Shown piece by piece: positions 48,001 through 54,811 of a stretch of DNA of 64,000 bases. Below the pieces are notes generated by a model. It saw only the letters and a program-made list of their open reading frames with translations. It had not been told where the DNA came from and searched no databases. Both the position numbers and the translations under genes were made by a program. Position 1 is the first letter of the stretch. Each line of letters starts with the position of its first letter. Source of the stretch: Xanthobacter autotrophicus (GTDB lineage: Bacteria; Pseudomonadota; Alphaproteobacteria; Rhizobiales; Xanthobacteraceae); contig NZ_VAUP01000007.1 in the NCBI RefSeq assembly GCF_005871085.1, positions 1 to 64,000 of the forward strand, given 5' to 3'.

Positions 48001-48414
48001 CCGGCACAGCCGCCCCCAGCCGGCGCGATCCGCCGGATAGGCGAGGATGTCCGGCGTGTTATCTGAGAAGACGAGGCGGGTGCCGGTGGCGAGGCGGAAG
48101 GCGCGGGCGCGCGCGGCGAGACGGCTCTTGGCGGCGCGCGTTTCCGCATCGTCTTCATCCCCCGCATTCTCGTCCGCGTCCAGGCGGCGCAGCTCTTCCA
48201 GCGCGCTATAGGCCCGCACCACGCCGGCAACGGTGTTGCGATCGGCGATGCCGAGGCCGGTGTGACCGAGGCGGACCGCCACCTCCACCAGCCGCGCCGG
48301 CGCGCTCGCCCCGCGCAGGAAGGAGAAATGGGAGGCGGCGGCCAACTCCGCATAGGCCGGCGCCGGGGCGATGGCGGTACTCATGGAAGGCGTACTCATG
48401 GAAGGCGTACTCAT
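45046..48414 (-). CDS. dnaE2: Error-prone DNA polymerase DnaE2 (ImuC)
   Basis: Encodes 1122 aa. It is the C-family translesion polymerase of the mutasome with ImuA and ImuB. The PHP domain starts with YAELAAASHFSFLRGASAPA and LGHTGLGIADRNTVAGVVRA. The polymerase core has GRGSAANSAVCYVLGITAVD and FARFISTERREPPDIDVDFE, which holds the catalytic Asp triad region. An OB-fold (RTAGVVLVRQRPGNGKAIFI) lies near the C-terminus. The start at 48414 overlaps the imuB stop (ATGA); two more in-frame ATGs follow in a 15-bp repeat. It is SOS-induced through the box before imuA. Confidence 0.94.
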   Translation of the reverse strand: MSTPSMSTPSMSTAIAPAPAYAELAAASHFSFLRGASAPARLVEVAVRLGHTGLGIADRNTVAGVVRAYSALEELRRLDADENAGDEDDAETRAAKSRLAARARAFRLATGTRLVFSDNTPDILAYPADRAGWGRLCRLLTTGNRRAKKGECHLTLADLLADPGGLLLVLMPGPGVDLLAERLSPALARLQETAPGAVWLAADMPFAGDDRRRLAALKALAGTHGVPLLAVNDVLCATPRERDLQDILTCIREGTTICEAGRRLQANAERHLKPAAEMARLFKDAPEAIAEGGHLLARMDFSVGELKYEYPEEPVPPGWTPQAWLEELTWRCARVRYPAGLPPKVEQLLADELALIRQLEYAPYFLTIHDIVRFAESRGILCQGRGSAANSAVCYVLGITAVDPADNDLLFARFISTERREPPDIDVDFEHERREEVIQHIYAKYGRHRAGIVATVIHYRPRSAIRDVGKALGLTEDITARLASTQWGSWGRDIADSQIREAGLDPSNPLIRRAVDLAGRLMGAPRHLSQHVGGFVLARGRLDETVPIGNAAMADRTFIEWDKDDIDTLRLMKVDVLALGMLTCIRKALDLMRDHEGIDWGLADVPGEQKDVYAMLSRGDSIGVFQVESRAQINMLPRLKPQKFYDLVIQVAIVRPGPIQGDMVHPYLRRRNGQEKVDYPSPDPAHGKPDELYHVLHKTMGVPLFQEQAMKLAMVAACFSDAEANRLRRAMATFRNLGTIHEFEAMMVERMVARGYKRDFAQRCFEQIKGFGSYGFPESHAASFAKLVYISSYIKCRHPAVFACALLNAQPMGFYAPAQIVRDAREHAVEVRAIDINHSHHDNTLERRADGALALRLGFRQVDGFHEEWGERLVAARGVGFSSIEVLARRARLPTRAVKLLADADGFRSLGLDRRAALWHARRLPDDDALPLFAAADARELGMEEEVRLPEMARSEHIVADYQTARLSLKGHPMGELRDHFRAGRVLSCAETAALKDGAFARTAGVVLVRQRPGNGKAIFITLEDETGITNIVLWARTLERFRRAVMGSRLLLVEGRVQKSPEGVVHLMAERLVDRTADLALLSRVRKPQMELSRADEFAHPQHPRQHPRDVRVLPKSRDFH
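48385..48414 (-). repeat. 15-bp tandem repeat carrying the dnaE2 start codon
   Basis: On the minus strand ATGAGTACGCCTTCC is present twice in tandem and is followed by ATGAGTACC. Each copy begins with an in-frame ATG, so the gene has three alternative starts (48414, 48399, 48384). Homologs suggest the core protein begins just after the last one. Confidence 0.85.
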
Positions 48415-50012
48415 GGGAACAACCCGTGCAGGAACCAGCGCGGCTCCGATGTCTCCCGCCCGTAGGTGCCGGCGCGATAGAGCCAGAAGCGGCGGCCTTC
48501 CTTGTCCTCCACGCGGAAATAATCGCGGGTGAGCGCCTGTGCCCCGGTCCACCATTCGGCGGCGATGCGCTCCGGCCCCTCGGCGCGCACCACCTCGTGC
48601 AGCACCCGCCGCCAGCGGAAGCGCAAAGGCGGGCCGTCGGGCACCTCGGCCAGGGTCTCCACCGGCTCGGGATGGGCGAACAAAGCCGGCGGGCGGGGCA
48701 AAGGCGCCCCCTCCGCCGCCGGCGCGGGCCAGGCGGCAAGGCCGGCCACGGCCCAGCCCTTCTGCGCCGGCACGCTCGCCGCCGCCCGCTCTGGCACATG
48801 GCTGTCCTGCGGCTGAAGGCACATCACCCGGCGCGGGCCGAGGCGGGCGGACAGCACATCCACCAGCTCCGACAGGGCCGCCTCTTCAGGCGCCGCGCCG
48901 AAGGTGGCCTGGGTGGCCGCAAGCGGTTCGCAGGCGGTGACCGACAGGCGGATCACGTCATAACCGAAGCCGGGGTCCAGCGGATCGGCCAGCGCCGAAA
49001 GCCGCTCGCGGAACAGGCCGGCGAGGCGCGCGGCATCGCGCAGGGGCGCGGCGGTGCCCGCTTCCACCCGCCGCACGGCGCCGTCGCTGCGGAAGAAGGC
49101 CGCCGCAAAGCGCCGCCCGCCTTCCCCGTGCCGCTCCAGCACGGCGGTCAGCTCGCGGGCAAGGTCGGCGAGCACAATGCGGGCGGTTTCCTCATCCCCC
49201 ATGGGCTCGGCGAAGCGCCGCTCCGCCACGTAGACGGGCAGGGGATTGAGGGGGGAGATGGGGGCATCGGCCGCGCCGGTGATCTCCTCCAGCCGGCGAA
49301 CGATCTGGCTGCCGAAGCGGGCGGCGAGCGCGGCCCGGGGCTTGCCCGAAAGGTCGCCGATGGTGGCAAGGCCGAGATAGGCGAGGCTGCGCTCGGCCTC
49401 CGGATCCAGCTCCAGCGCGGCCACTGGCAGGCCGGCCACGGCCTGCCCCTCCGTCCCCGGCGCGGCCACGAGGCCGGGGCGCCAGCAGGCGAGGGCCAGC
49501 GCCGCGCGGGCGGTGCCGGCCACCGCGCCCTGGACCGCGAAGCCCTGGGCGGCGAGGCGCGCCACCATGGCGGCGAGCATGGCCTTCTCGCCCGCAAACA
49601 GATGGGCGCAGCCGGTGATGTCGAGCACGATGCCATAAGGCGGCGCGAGCGCCACGAACGGCGTCCAGCGCTCGCACCAGCAGGCGATGGCGGCGAGCAG
49701 CGCGCCGTCCGCCGCAGGGTCCGCCTCCACCGCCTGAAGCTCCGGCACGCGGGCCTGCGCATCCGCCAAGGTCAGCCCCGGATGGAGGCCAAGGCGGGCC
49801 GCCGCCGCGTCCACCGCATGGAGGCGGCGGGCGTTGGCGAGGGTGTGCACCACCGCGAGAGGTGCCTCATCCGGCGCGGCGCTCGAAGGCGCCGACGACC
49901 ACGGGTGCCGGGCCGTCTGCGCGTGCCGGGCCTTGCGATGCAGCCGGTCGGTGGGCAGGCGGGGCAGCAGCAGGGCGGCGAGGCGCCGGGGCGAAGCGTC
50001 GGGCATGGGCAT
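48411..50012 (-). CDS. imuB: Y-family polymerase-like protein ImuB
   Basis: Encodes about 533 aa. The N-terminus RRLAALLLPRLPTDRLHRKA is diagnostic of ImuB. The Y-family palm is kept (IVLDITGCAHLFAGEKAMLA) but lacks the full acidic catalytic set, as in other ImuB proteins, so it acts as the adaptor of the mutasome with the beta clamp. The start is uncertain (TTG 50024, ATG 50012 or 50006). The first 140 nt overlap the end of imuA in another frame, which is unusual in length but both frames are clearly coding. The stop overlaps the dnaE2 start. Confidence 0.93.
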   Translation of the reverse strand: MPMPDASPRRLAALLLPRLPTDRLHRKARHAQTARHPWSSAPSSAAPDEAPLAVVHTLANARRLHAVDAAAARLGLHPGLTLADAQARVPELQAVEADPAADGALLAAIACWCERWTPFVALAPPYGIVLDITGCAHLFAGEKAMLAAMVARLAAQGFAVQGAVAGTARAALALACWRPGLVAAPGTEGQAVAGLPVAALELDPEAERSLAYLGLATIGDLSGKPRAALAARFGSQIVRRLEEITGAADAPISPLNPLPVYVAERRFAEPMGDEETARIVLADLARELTAVLERHGEGGRRFAAAFFRSDGAVRRVEAGTAAPLRDAARLAGLFRERLSALADPLDPGFGYDVIRLSVTACEPLAATQATFGAAPEEAALSELVDVLSARLGPRRVMCLQPQDSHVPERAAASVPAQKGWAVAGLAAWPAPAAEGAPLPRPPALFAHPEPVETLAEVPDGPPLRFRWRRVLHEVVRAEGPERIAAEWWTGAQALTRDYFRVEDKEGRRFWLYRAGTYGRETSEPRWFLHGLFP

Positions 50013-50736
50013 TCCATTCCACAATCCAGCGGCCGGTGGGCCCGGCCCGGTTGCGGGCCAGCTCCAGGGCGAAGGCGGGTGGCCCGAGGCAGAAGGCCGG
50101 CGCCCCCGCCGCGCCGGAGGGAGCGGCCGAGGCCAGCCAGCGGGTGGCGGCGGCGGAAGGCACGGGCTCCGCCGCCGAACGCAGCAGCAGGGCCGGCACC
50201 CCCGAGCGCTCCGCCCTCAGCGCGAGGCGGCGCGTGGCGGTGAGGTCGAGGCGGGACGGCATGCCCCAGGGCTCGACCACCACGAGGCCGAGGACGGCAT
50301 GGTGCAGCGCCTCCTCGGCGGCGGCGAGGGTGTCGGCGGCATCCGCCCCCTGGACCAGGATGAGCCGCGCCGGATCGAGGCCGAAGGCGGCGCAGCCCGG
50401 CCCGTAGAGGTCGCCGCCCTCCAGCGCGGCAAGGTCCTGCCGCACCCACACCACCGGCCGCCCTGTGCCGGCGGCAAGGGCCAAGGCGAAGCCGAGGGCG
50501 GCGGCGCCATTGCCCTTGTCGCACGCGAACACCTCGTGCAGCGCGCCCAGCGCCAGCCCCCCGCCCAGCGCCCCATCCAGCGGCGCGCCGAGGGCCAGCC
50601 GCCCCCACGCCGCCCCCGCCGCCGGGGCGCCGGCGTGCTGGATCTCCTCCACCCGCCGCCGCAGCGCGGCCAGGGAATCCCCCCCGTTTCCCAGCCGCCC
50701 GATGCCCTCGCGCCCGATCCTTTCGCGCTCATGCAT
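49867..50736 (-). CDS. imuA: RecA-like mutagenesis protein ImuA
   Basis: Encodes 289 aa. It has the SulA/RecA-like core of ImuA: LGALHEVFACDKGNGAAALG, FALALAAGTGRPVVWVRQDL, DAADTLAAAEEALHHAVLGL and VVVEPWGMPSRLDLTATRRL, then GPTGRWIVEWNAHARRF. The Pro/Ala-rich last 50 residues overlap imuB. A LexA box lies 4-18 nt before the ATG. It is the first gene of the damage-inducible imuA-imuB-dnaE2 operon, which makes cells mutagenic and damage-tolerant. Confidence 0.92.
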   Translation of the reverse strand: MHERERIGREGIGRLGNGGDSLAALRRRVEEIQHAGAPAAGAAWGRLALGAPLDGALGGGLALGALHEVFACDKGNGAAALGFALALAAGTGRPVVWVRQDLAALEGGDLYGPGCAAFGLDPARLILVQGADAADTLAAAEEALHHAVLGLVVVEPWGMPSRLDLTATRRLALRAERSGVPALLLRSAAEPVPSAAATRWLASAAPSGAAGAPAFCLGPPAFALELARNRAGPTGRWIVEWNAHARRFAPAPRRPAAAPPAHRPAASQGPARADGPAPVVVGAFERRAG

Positions 50737-50739
50737 GAT

Positions 50740-50754
50740 GTTCCTCTTTTGTTC
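50740..50754 (-). promoter_or_regulatory. LexA (SOS) box of the imuA-imuB-dnaE2 operon
   Basis: GTTC-CTCTTTT-GTTC on the plus strand, read as GAAC-N7-GAAC on the minus strand, is a perfect match to the direct-repeat LexA box of alphaproteobacteria. It lies immediately upstream of the imuA ATG (50736), next to an AT-rich TTATAA that may be part of the promoter. Confidence 0.9.
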
Positions 50755-51073
50755 TTATAAAAGGACTCCGTTGGGGGCGAATGTCAACGGGGAGGGGGAG
50801 GACCTGGATGGCCCGTCGTGATGTCTCACATATCGGCTTGGGAGCATGTTGCTCGGCGTTGAGCCAGGGCGGATCACCGTATTGGCGTTCCGTTGCAGGT
50901 ATTGCCGTACTGACAGGGCAGGGTGGCGATCCGGCACGGGGTGGATGCGCCTTGCTTCCGCCCGCCGCGATGGGATCCTTGACCCATGAGGTAAGCCTGG
51001 GTGACGCTGCCGCAGGCGCCACGTCCAGCTTGGCGTGCCGCGGGGTCGATCTGGCGCCTTCTGGATGGTTCTG
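50755..51073. other. Intergenic region between imuA and the SbmA-like gene
   Basis: These 319 bp separate divergent genes. No ORF with a plausible protein, no strong hairpin and no RNA gene was seen. The bases next to 50755 should hold the imuA promoter. A promoter for the plus-strand gene cannot be identified by eye. Confidence 0.5.
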
Positions 51074-52231
51074 ATGTCTCTCGTTCCGTACCTTCCTCCA
51101 GATCAACGGCGCCTTCTCTCCCGCTTCTGGGAAAGCGCATCGGGGTACTGGCGCGGCCGCGCGGCCTGGCGCGCCTGGGTCCTGATCGCGATGATGGTGG
51201 CCACGGTGCTTTTGCAGTTGTGGACCCAGTATCGGCTGAATTTCTGGAACCGTGATTTCTTCAATGCCATCGGGCGAAAGGATGGGACGGAACTCTGGAG
51301 ACAGGCGTGGCTTTTCGTGCCGCTCGCCGCCGCCAGCATCTTCCTCGTCATCGTCTCGGTCTGGGTGCGCATGACGACACAGCGCCAATGGCGCCAATGG
51401 CTGAGCAGCCACCTTTATGATTTCTGGCTGTGCGGCGGTCGCTACCGCCGGCTGAGGTTCATGCTGGGAGAGCATCAGACGCCCGAATACCGCATCGCCG
51501 AGGACGCGAAGGTCGCAACCGACGTGCCCGTGGACCTCGTGGTGGGCCTGCTTTCGTCGGTGCTCAACGCGATCACCTTCATCGGCGTTCTCTGGAGCGT
51601 CGGCGGCTCACTGGTCCTCAAGGTCTTTGGGCAGCACGTCTCCATCCCCGGATATCTGGTGCTCGCGGTCGTCGCCTATTCCGTGCTGGTCACGGCCGCG
51701 ATGATGTTCATCGGGCGCCACCTGATGCGGGTGCTCGGGGAAAGCAAGCGTGCCGAAGCCGACCTGCGGGCGATCGGGGCGCATCTGCGCGAGAGCGGCG
51801 AAGGATCTGCGCTTCCGGATGAACGTCAGGACGGACGACAGGTTATCGGCGGGGCCCTGGCGAAGGTGATCGCCCAATGGCGCGCATTGTGCTGGCAGCT
51901 CATGCGGATGACGCTGGTCTCGCAGACCAACCTGCTGCTGACGCCGGTGATCGGATTGCTGCTTTGCATGCCGAAATATCTGGTCGGGCTGATGAGCCTT
52001 GGTGAGGTCGTCCAGGCTGCCGCGGCGTTCACCATCGTGCAGGCGGCATTCAACTGGATCACGGACAGCTATGCCCGCCTCGCCGAGTGGAGGTCTTCCG
52101 CGAACCGGGTCGCGTCCCTCCTGCTCGCGCTGGATCAGGTCGACCAATCCGAAGAGCCCGCAGACCCCGAGATGGCCGAGGGAAACACAAGCGGCGCCAA
52201 GGCTCAGTTCGGTCGCCTTGCGCAGGATTAG
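51074..52231 (+). CDS. SbmA/BacA-like ABC transporter membrane domain
   Basis: Encodes 385 aa from the ATG at 51074 (GGATGG 5 nt upstream). It has the ABC_membrane_2 / SbmA_BacA layout of about six helices: AWVLIAMMVATVLLQLWTQY, LNFWNRDFFNAIGRKDG, RFMLGEHQTPEYRIAEDAKV and ATDVPVDLVVGLLSSVLNAI. There is no nucleotide-binding domain after the last helix (ADSYARL-type end followed by a short acidic tail and a stop), as in BacA itself. Relatives import peptides or vitamin-like compounds using the proton gradient. It is not in an operon with an ATPase here. Confidence 0.8.
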   Translation: MSLVPYLPPDQRRLLSRFWESASGYWRGRAAWRAWVLIAMMVATVLLQLWTQYRLNFWNRDFFNAIGRKDGTELWRQAWLFVPLAAASIFLVIVSVWVRMTTQRQWRQWLSSHLYDFWLCGGRYRRLRFMLGEHQTPEYRIAEDAKVATDVPVDLVVGLLSSVLNAITFIGVLWSVGGSLVLKVFGQHVSIPGYLVLAVVAYSVLVTAAMMFIGRHLMRVLGESKRAEADLRAIGAHLRESGEGSALPDERQDGRQVIGGALAKVIAQWRALCWQLMRMTLVSQTNLLLTPVIGLLLCMPKYLVGLMSLGEVVQAAAAFTIVQAAFNWITDSYARLAEWRSSANRVASLLLALDQVDQSEEPADPEMAEGNTSGAKAQFGRLAQD

Positions 52232-52321
52232 AGTATTTTCGAGCGGCGTGGGTCTCAGTTCATGTGAATAAAACATGTAATAGGATAATATAGAATGGTT
52301 CTGGCCCATCCCCTGGAGAGC

Positions 52322-52900
52322 TCAGATTCGCCTCTCCCAAGGATGCCGCGCAAACTTCAGCTTTCCTTCCCCCACATCGTGCCGGGCGAGGATCTCGTCC
52401 AGGGCGGGGCGGTCGATGGTGAGGGTGTCGGACAGACGGGTGGCGATGTCCGCGATGGCGGCCTGGGCGTTGGGGTGGAGGACGATGCGGCTGGCCTTGT
52501 CCGTGCAATAGCCCATGAACATGGCCTGCTGCTCGGAGCCCAAAGCGAAGTGGGATCTCAGCTGTTGGATCTCGGCGTCGTCGGTGCGGTGGGAATCGAT
52601 GCGCGGGATGTAGAGCGAAGCGAGCTTTTTCCAGTAGTGCGCCTCGGCGATCTGCCCGGCCAGAAGAATGACGATGGCATCCTCGATGAAGTGTCGGTCG
52701 GCCTTGGCGTTCAGGTCCAGCACCAGCTCGCTCGCGCCCTCGAACCGTGTTTCGCCGCTGAGGCCATGGGGCGGGTGAAGCGCCGCGCCGGTCACGTCGC
52801 GCTTGTGGAGGAGGGCGACCAAGGCATGCCCGGCCTCGTGGACCGCCACCGCCTTGCGCCGGATGTCCAGGGGGATCTCGTGGGCCGGCGTGGCAATCAT
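52322..52900 (-). CDS. Stand-alone HEAGH metalloprotease-like protein (M41 fold)
   Basis: Encodes 192 aa from the ATG at 52900. The zinc motif HEAGH (residues 21-25) sits in AVAVHEAGHALVALLH and a later helical region has EDAIVILLAGQIAEAHYWKK, which mirrors the peptidase M41 (FtsH C-terminal) domain. The AAA module of FtsH is missing. Such small proteins are found in mobile or accessory regions and their substrates are unknown. No signal peptide, so it is cytoplasmic. It appears monocistronic. Confidence 0.7.
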   Translation of the reverse strand: MIATPAHEIPLDIRRKAVAVHEAGHALVALLHKRDVTGAALHPPHGLSGETRFEGASELVLDLNAKADRHFIEDAIVILLAGQIAEAHYWKKLASLYIPRIDSHRTDDAEIQQLRSHFALGSEQQAMFMGYCTDKASRIVLHPNAQAAIADIATRLSDTLTIDRPALDEILARHDVGEGKLKFARHPWERRI

Positions 52901-53021
52901 GACGGCGGTTCGCAATGGCTGAGAACGGGCTAAAACGCTCTTATACCATTGCGCGGGCGATCGGCTCCAGCGGCTTGTGCCTCAAGGGGCGTGGGGCTCA
53001 GCTTGAAGAAGCACCGCCGCT

Positions 53022-53140
53022 CCCTCTCCCGCTTGCGGGGGAGGGCCGGGGAGGGGGAGGATCCCTGCCAAAAGTGCTGACGGTGGGAGGGAAAACGAGC
53101 GGTTGCCCCCTCCCTGCCCTCCCCCGCAAGCGGGAGAGGG
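53022..53140. repeat. Large REP-like inverted repeat (BIME-type)
   Basis: The left arm (53022-53056) contains CCCTCTCCCGCTTGCGGGGG and the right arm (53106-53140) contains CCCCCGCAAGCGGGAGAGGG, its reverse complement. Each arm also folds on itself around GCTTGC. The 50-bp spacer is non-coding. It lies between the ends of the protease upstream region and the GMC oxidoreductase and probably serves as a transcription end or a dispersed repeat of the genome. Confidence 0.75.
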
Positions 53141-53171
53141 TTCCCACCGCGCCCGGCCGCGCCGCTTGCAC

Positions 53172-54773
53172 CTACCGTGCGTCCGCCTTGATCATGTCGG
53201 CGGCCTTCTCGGCGATCATCATCACCGCCGCCGCCGTGTTGGCGGAGACGATGGTGGGCATCACCGAGGCATCCACCACACGTAGGCCCTCAAGGCCGAT
53301 GACCTTGAGGCGCGGGTCCACCACCGCCGCGGGGCCGGTGCCCATGCTGCAGGTGCCCACCGGGTGGTAGATGGTCTGGCCGGTGCGGCGGGCGAATTCC
53401 AGGAAGTCGGCGTCGCTGCGCACATCCGGGCCGGGGTTCATCTCGAACGCCCGGTAGGGGTCCATGGCCGGCTGCTCGATGATGCGCCGGGCGAGCTTCA
53501 TGCCCTCCACCAGGCAGTCGCGATCCTCCTGAACCGCAAGGAAATTCGGCCGGATGGCCGGGGCCTTGAACGGGTCCGCCGAGGTCACGTGGATGGAGCC
53601 GATGGATTGCGGGCGCAACTGGGTGACGCCGATGGTCATGCCCGGCTGGCGGTCGAGGGAACGGTCGGCGGCGTTGGCATAGCTGGCGTGCATGAAGAAA
53701 TACTGCACGTCCGGCCCCTCCAGCCCCGGTCGCGTCTTCACGAAACCATGGGCAAGGCCGGTGCCGAGGGTGAGAATGCCTTTGCGCGTCAGGAAATACT
53801 GCGCCACCGCCTTGGCGAGGGCGAGGCCGCGGGTCTGCTCGTTGAGGGTCACCGGCTGCTTGACGCGCCAGTTCATGCGGGTGGCGAAATGGTCGCGATA
53901 ATTGTTGCCGACGCCTGAAAGGGCATGCACCACCGGGATGCCCGCCGCCTTCAGCGTGGCCGGATCGCCGATGCCCGACAGCTCCAGCAACTGGGGCGAC
54001 TGCACCGCCCCGGCGGCGAGCAGCACCTCCGCCCGCGCGCTGGCCGCCACCTCGCGCCCACGCTGCCGATAGGTCACCCCGGTCACCCGCCGGCCATCGA
54101 GGGTGAGGCAGAGAGCTTGGGCGTGGGTCGCCACCTTGAGGTTGGGGCGGGAGAGGGCGGGGCGCAGATAGCCGTCCACCACGGTCCAGCGACGCCCGTT
54201 TTTCTGGTTCACCTGATAATAGCCGAACCCGTCCTGAACCTTGCCGTTGTAGTCCGGGTTGCGCGGGTAGCCGGCCTGTTCGGCCGCCTTGATGAAAACC
54301 TCAGACAGAACAGGGCGTTCGCCCACGCGGACGATGTTGATGGGGCCGTCGGTTCCGCGCTCGTCCTTGTCGATGTCGAAGGCCTCGAAGGTCTCGAACT
54401 TCTTGAAGTAGGGCTTCACGTCGTCCCAGCCCCAGCCGGTGGCGCCGAGCTGGGCCCAGCCGTCATAATCCTGGCGCTGGCCGCGCACGAAAATCATGCC
54501 GTTGATGAGGGTTGAGCCGCCAAGCCCCTTGCCGCGCGGCACCACGATGGGGCGGTCGTAGGTATTTTGTTCCGGCTCGGTGTGGAAACGCCAGTTGAAG
54601 GCGCTGCCGGCCAGAAGCTTGGAGAAGCCGGCCGGAATGGGCACCCAGAAGCCCCGGTCCGTGCCGCCCGCCTCCAGCAGGAGGACGGTGCGGCGGGGGT
54701 CTTCCGAGAGGCGGGCCGCCAGGATCGCGCCTGCGGTTCCGCCTCCCACGACGATATAGTCGAAGCTGTCCAT
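53172..54773 (-). CDS. GMC-family FAD oxidoreductase (choline dehydrogenase-like)
   Basis: Encodes 533 aa. The FAD motif YIVVGGGTAGAILAARLSED is at 6-25, followed by GKGLGGSTLINGMIFVRGQR and the GMC signature GAVQSPQLLELSGIGDP. The C-terminal HPVGTCSMG carries the catalytic His, and SANTAAAVMMIAEKAADMI ends the FAD site. It oxidises a primary alcohol or polyol to an aldehyde. It is the last gene of the minus-strand catabolic array. The substrate is not choline for sure; polyethylene glycol- or aryl-alcohol-type relatives are equally close. Confidence 0.9.
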   Translation of the reverse strand: MDSFDYIVVGGGTAGAILAARLSEDPRRTVLLLEAGGTDRGFWVPIPAGFSKLLAGSAFNWRFHTEPEQNTYDRPIVVPRGKGLGGSTLINGMIFVRGQRQDYDGWAQLGATGWGWDDVKPYFKKFETFEAFDIDKDERGTDGPINIVRVGERPVLSEVFIKAAEQAGYPRNPDYNGKVQDGFGYYQVNQKNGRRWTVVDGYLRPALSRPNLKVATHAQALCLTLDGRRVTGVTYRQRGREVAASARAEVLLAAGAVQSPQLLELSGIGDPATLKAAGIPVVHALSGVGNNYRDHFATRMNWRVKQPVTLNEQTRGLALAKAVAQYFLTRKGILTLGTGLAHGFVKTRPGLEGPDVQYFFMHASYANAADRSLDRQPGMTIGVTQLRPQSIGSIHVTSADPFKAPAIRPNFLAVQEDRDCLVEGMKLARRIIEQPAMDPYRAFEMNPGPDVRSDADFLEFARRTGQTIYHPVGTCSMGTGPAAVVDPRLKVIGLEGLRVVDASVMPTIVSANTAAAVMMIAEKAADMIKADAR

Positions 54774-54811
54774 GGCCTTGTTCCAGCGTGCCTTTTTGTG
54801 CGGGCGGAGGG

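Noticed and set aside
51074-52231. SbmA-like gene as a truncated ABC exporter
   Set aside because: BacA/SbmA relatives naturally lack the nucleotide-binding domain, so the missing domain is not proof of a broken gene.
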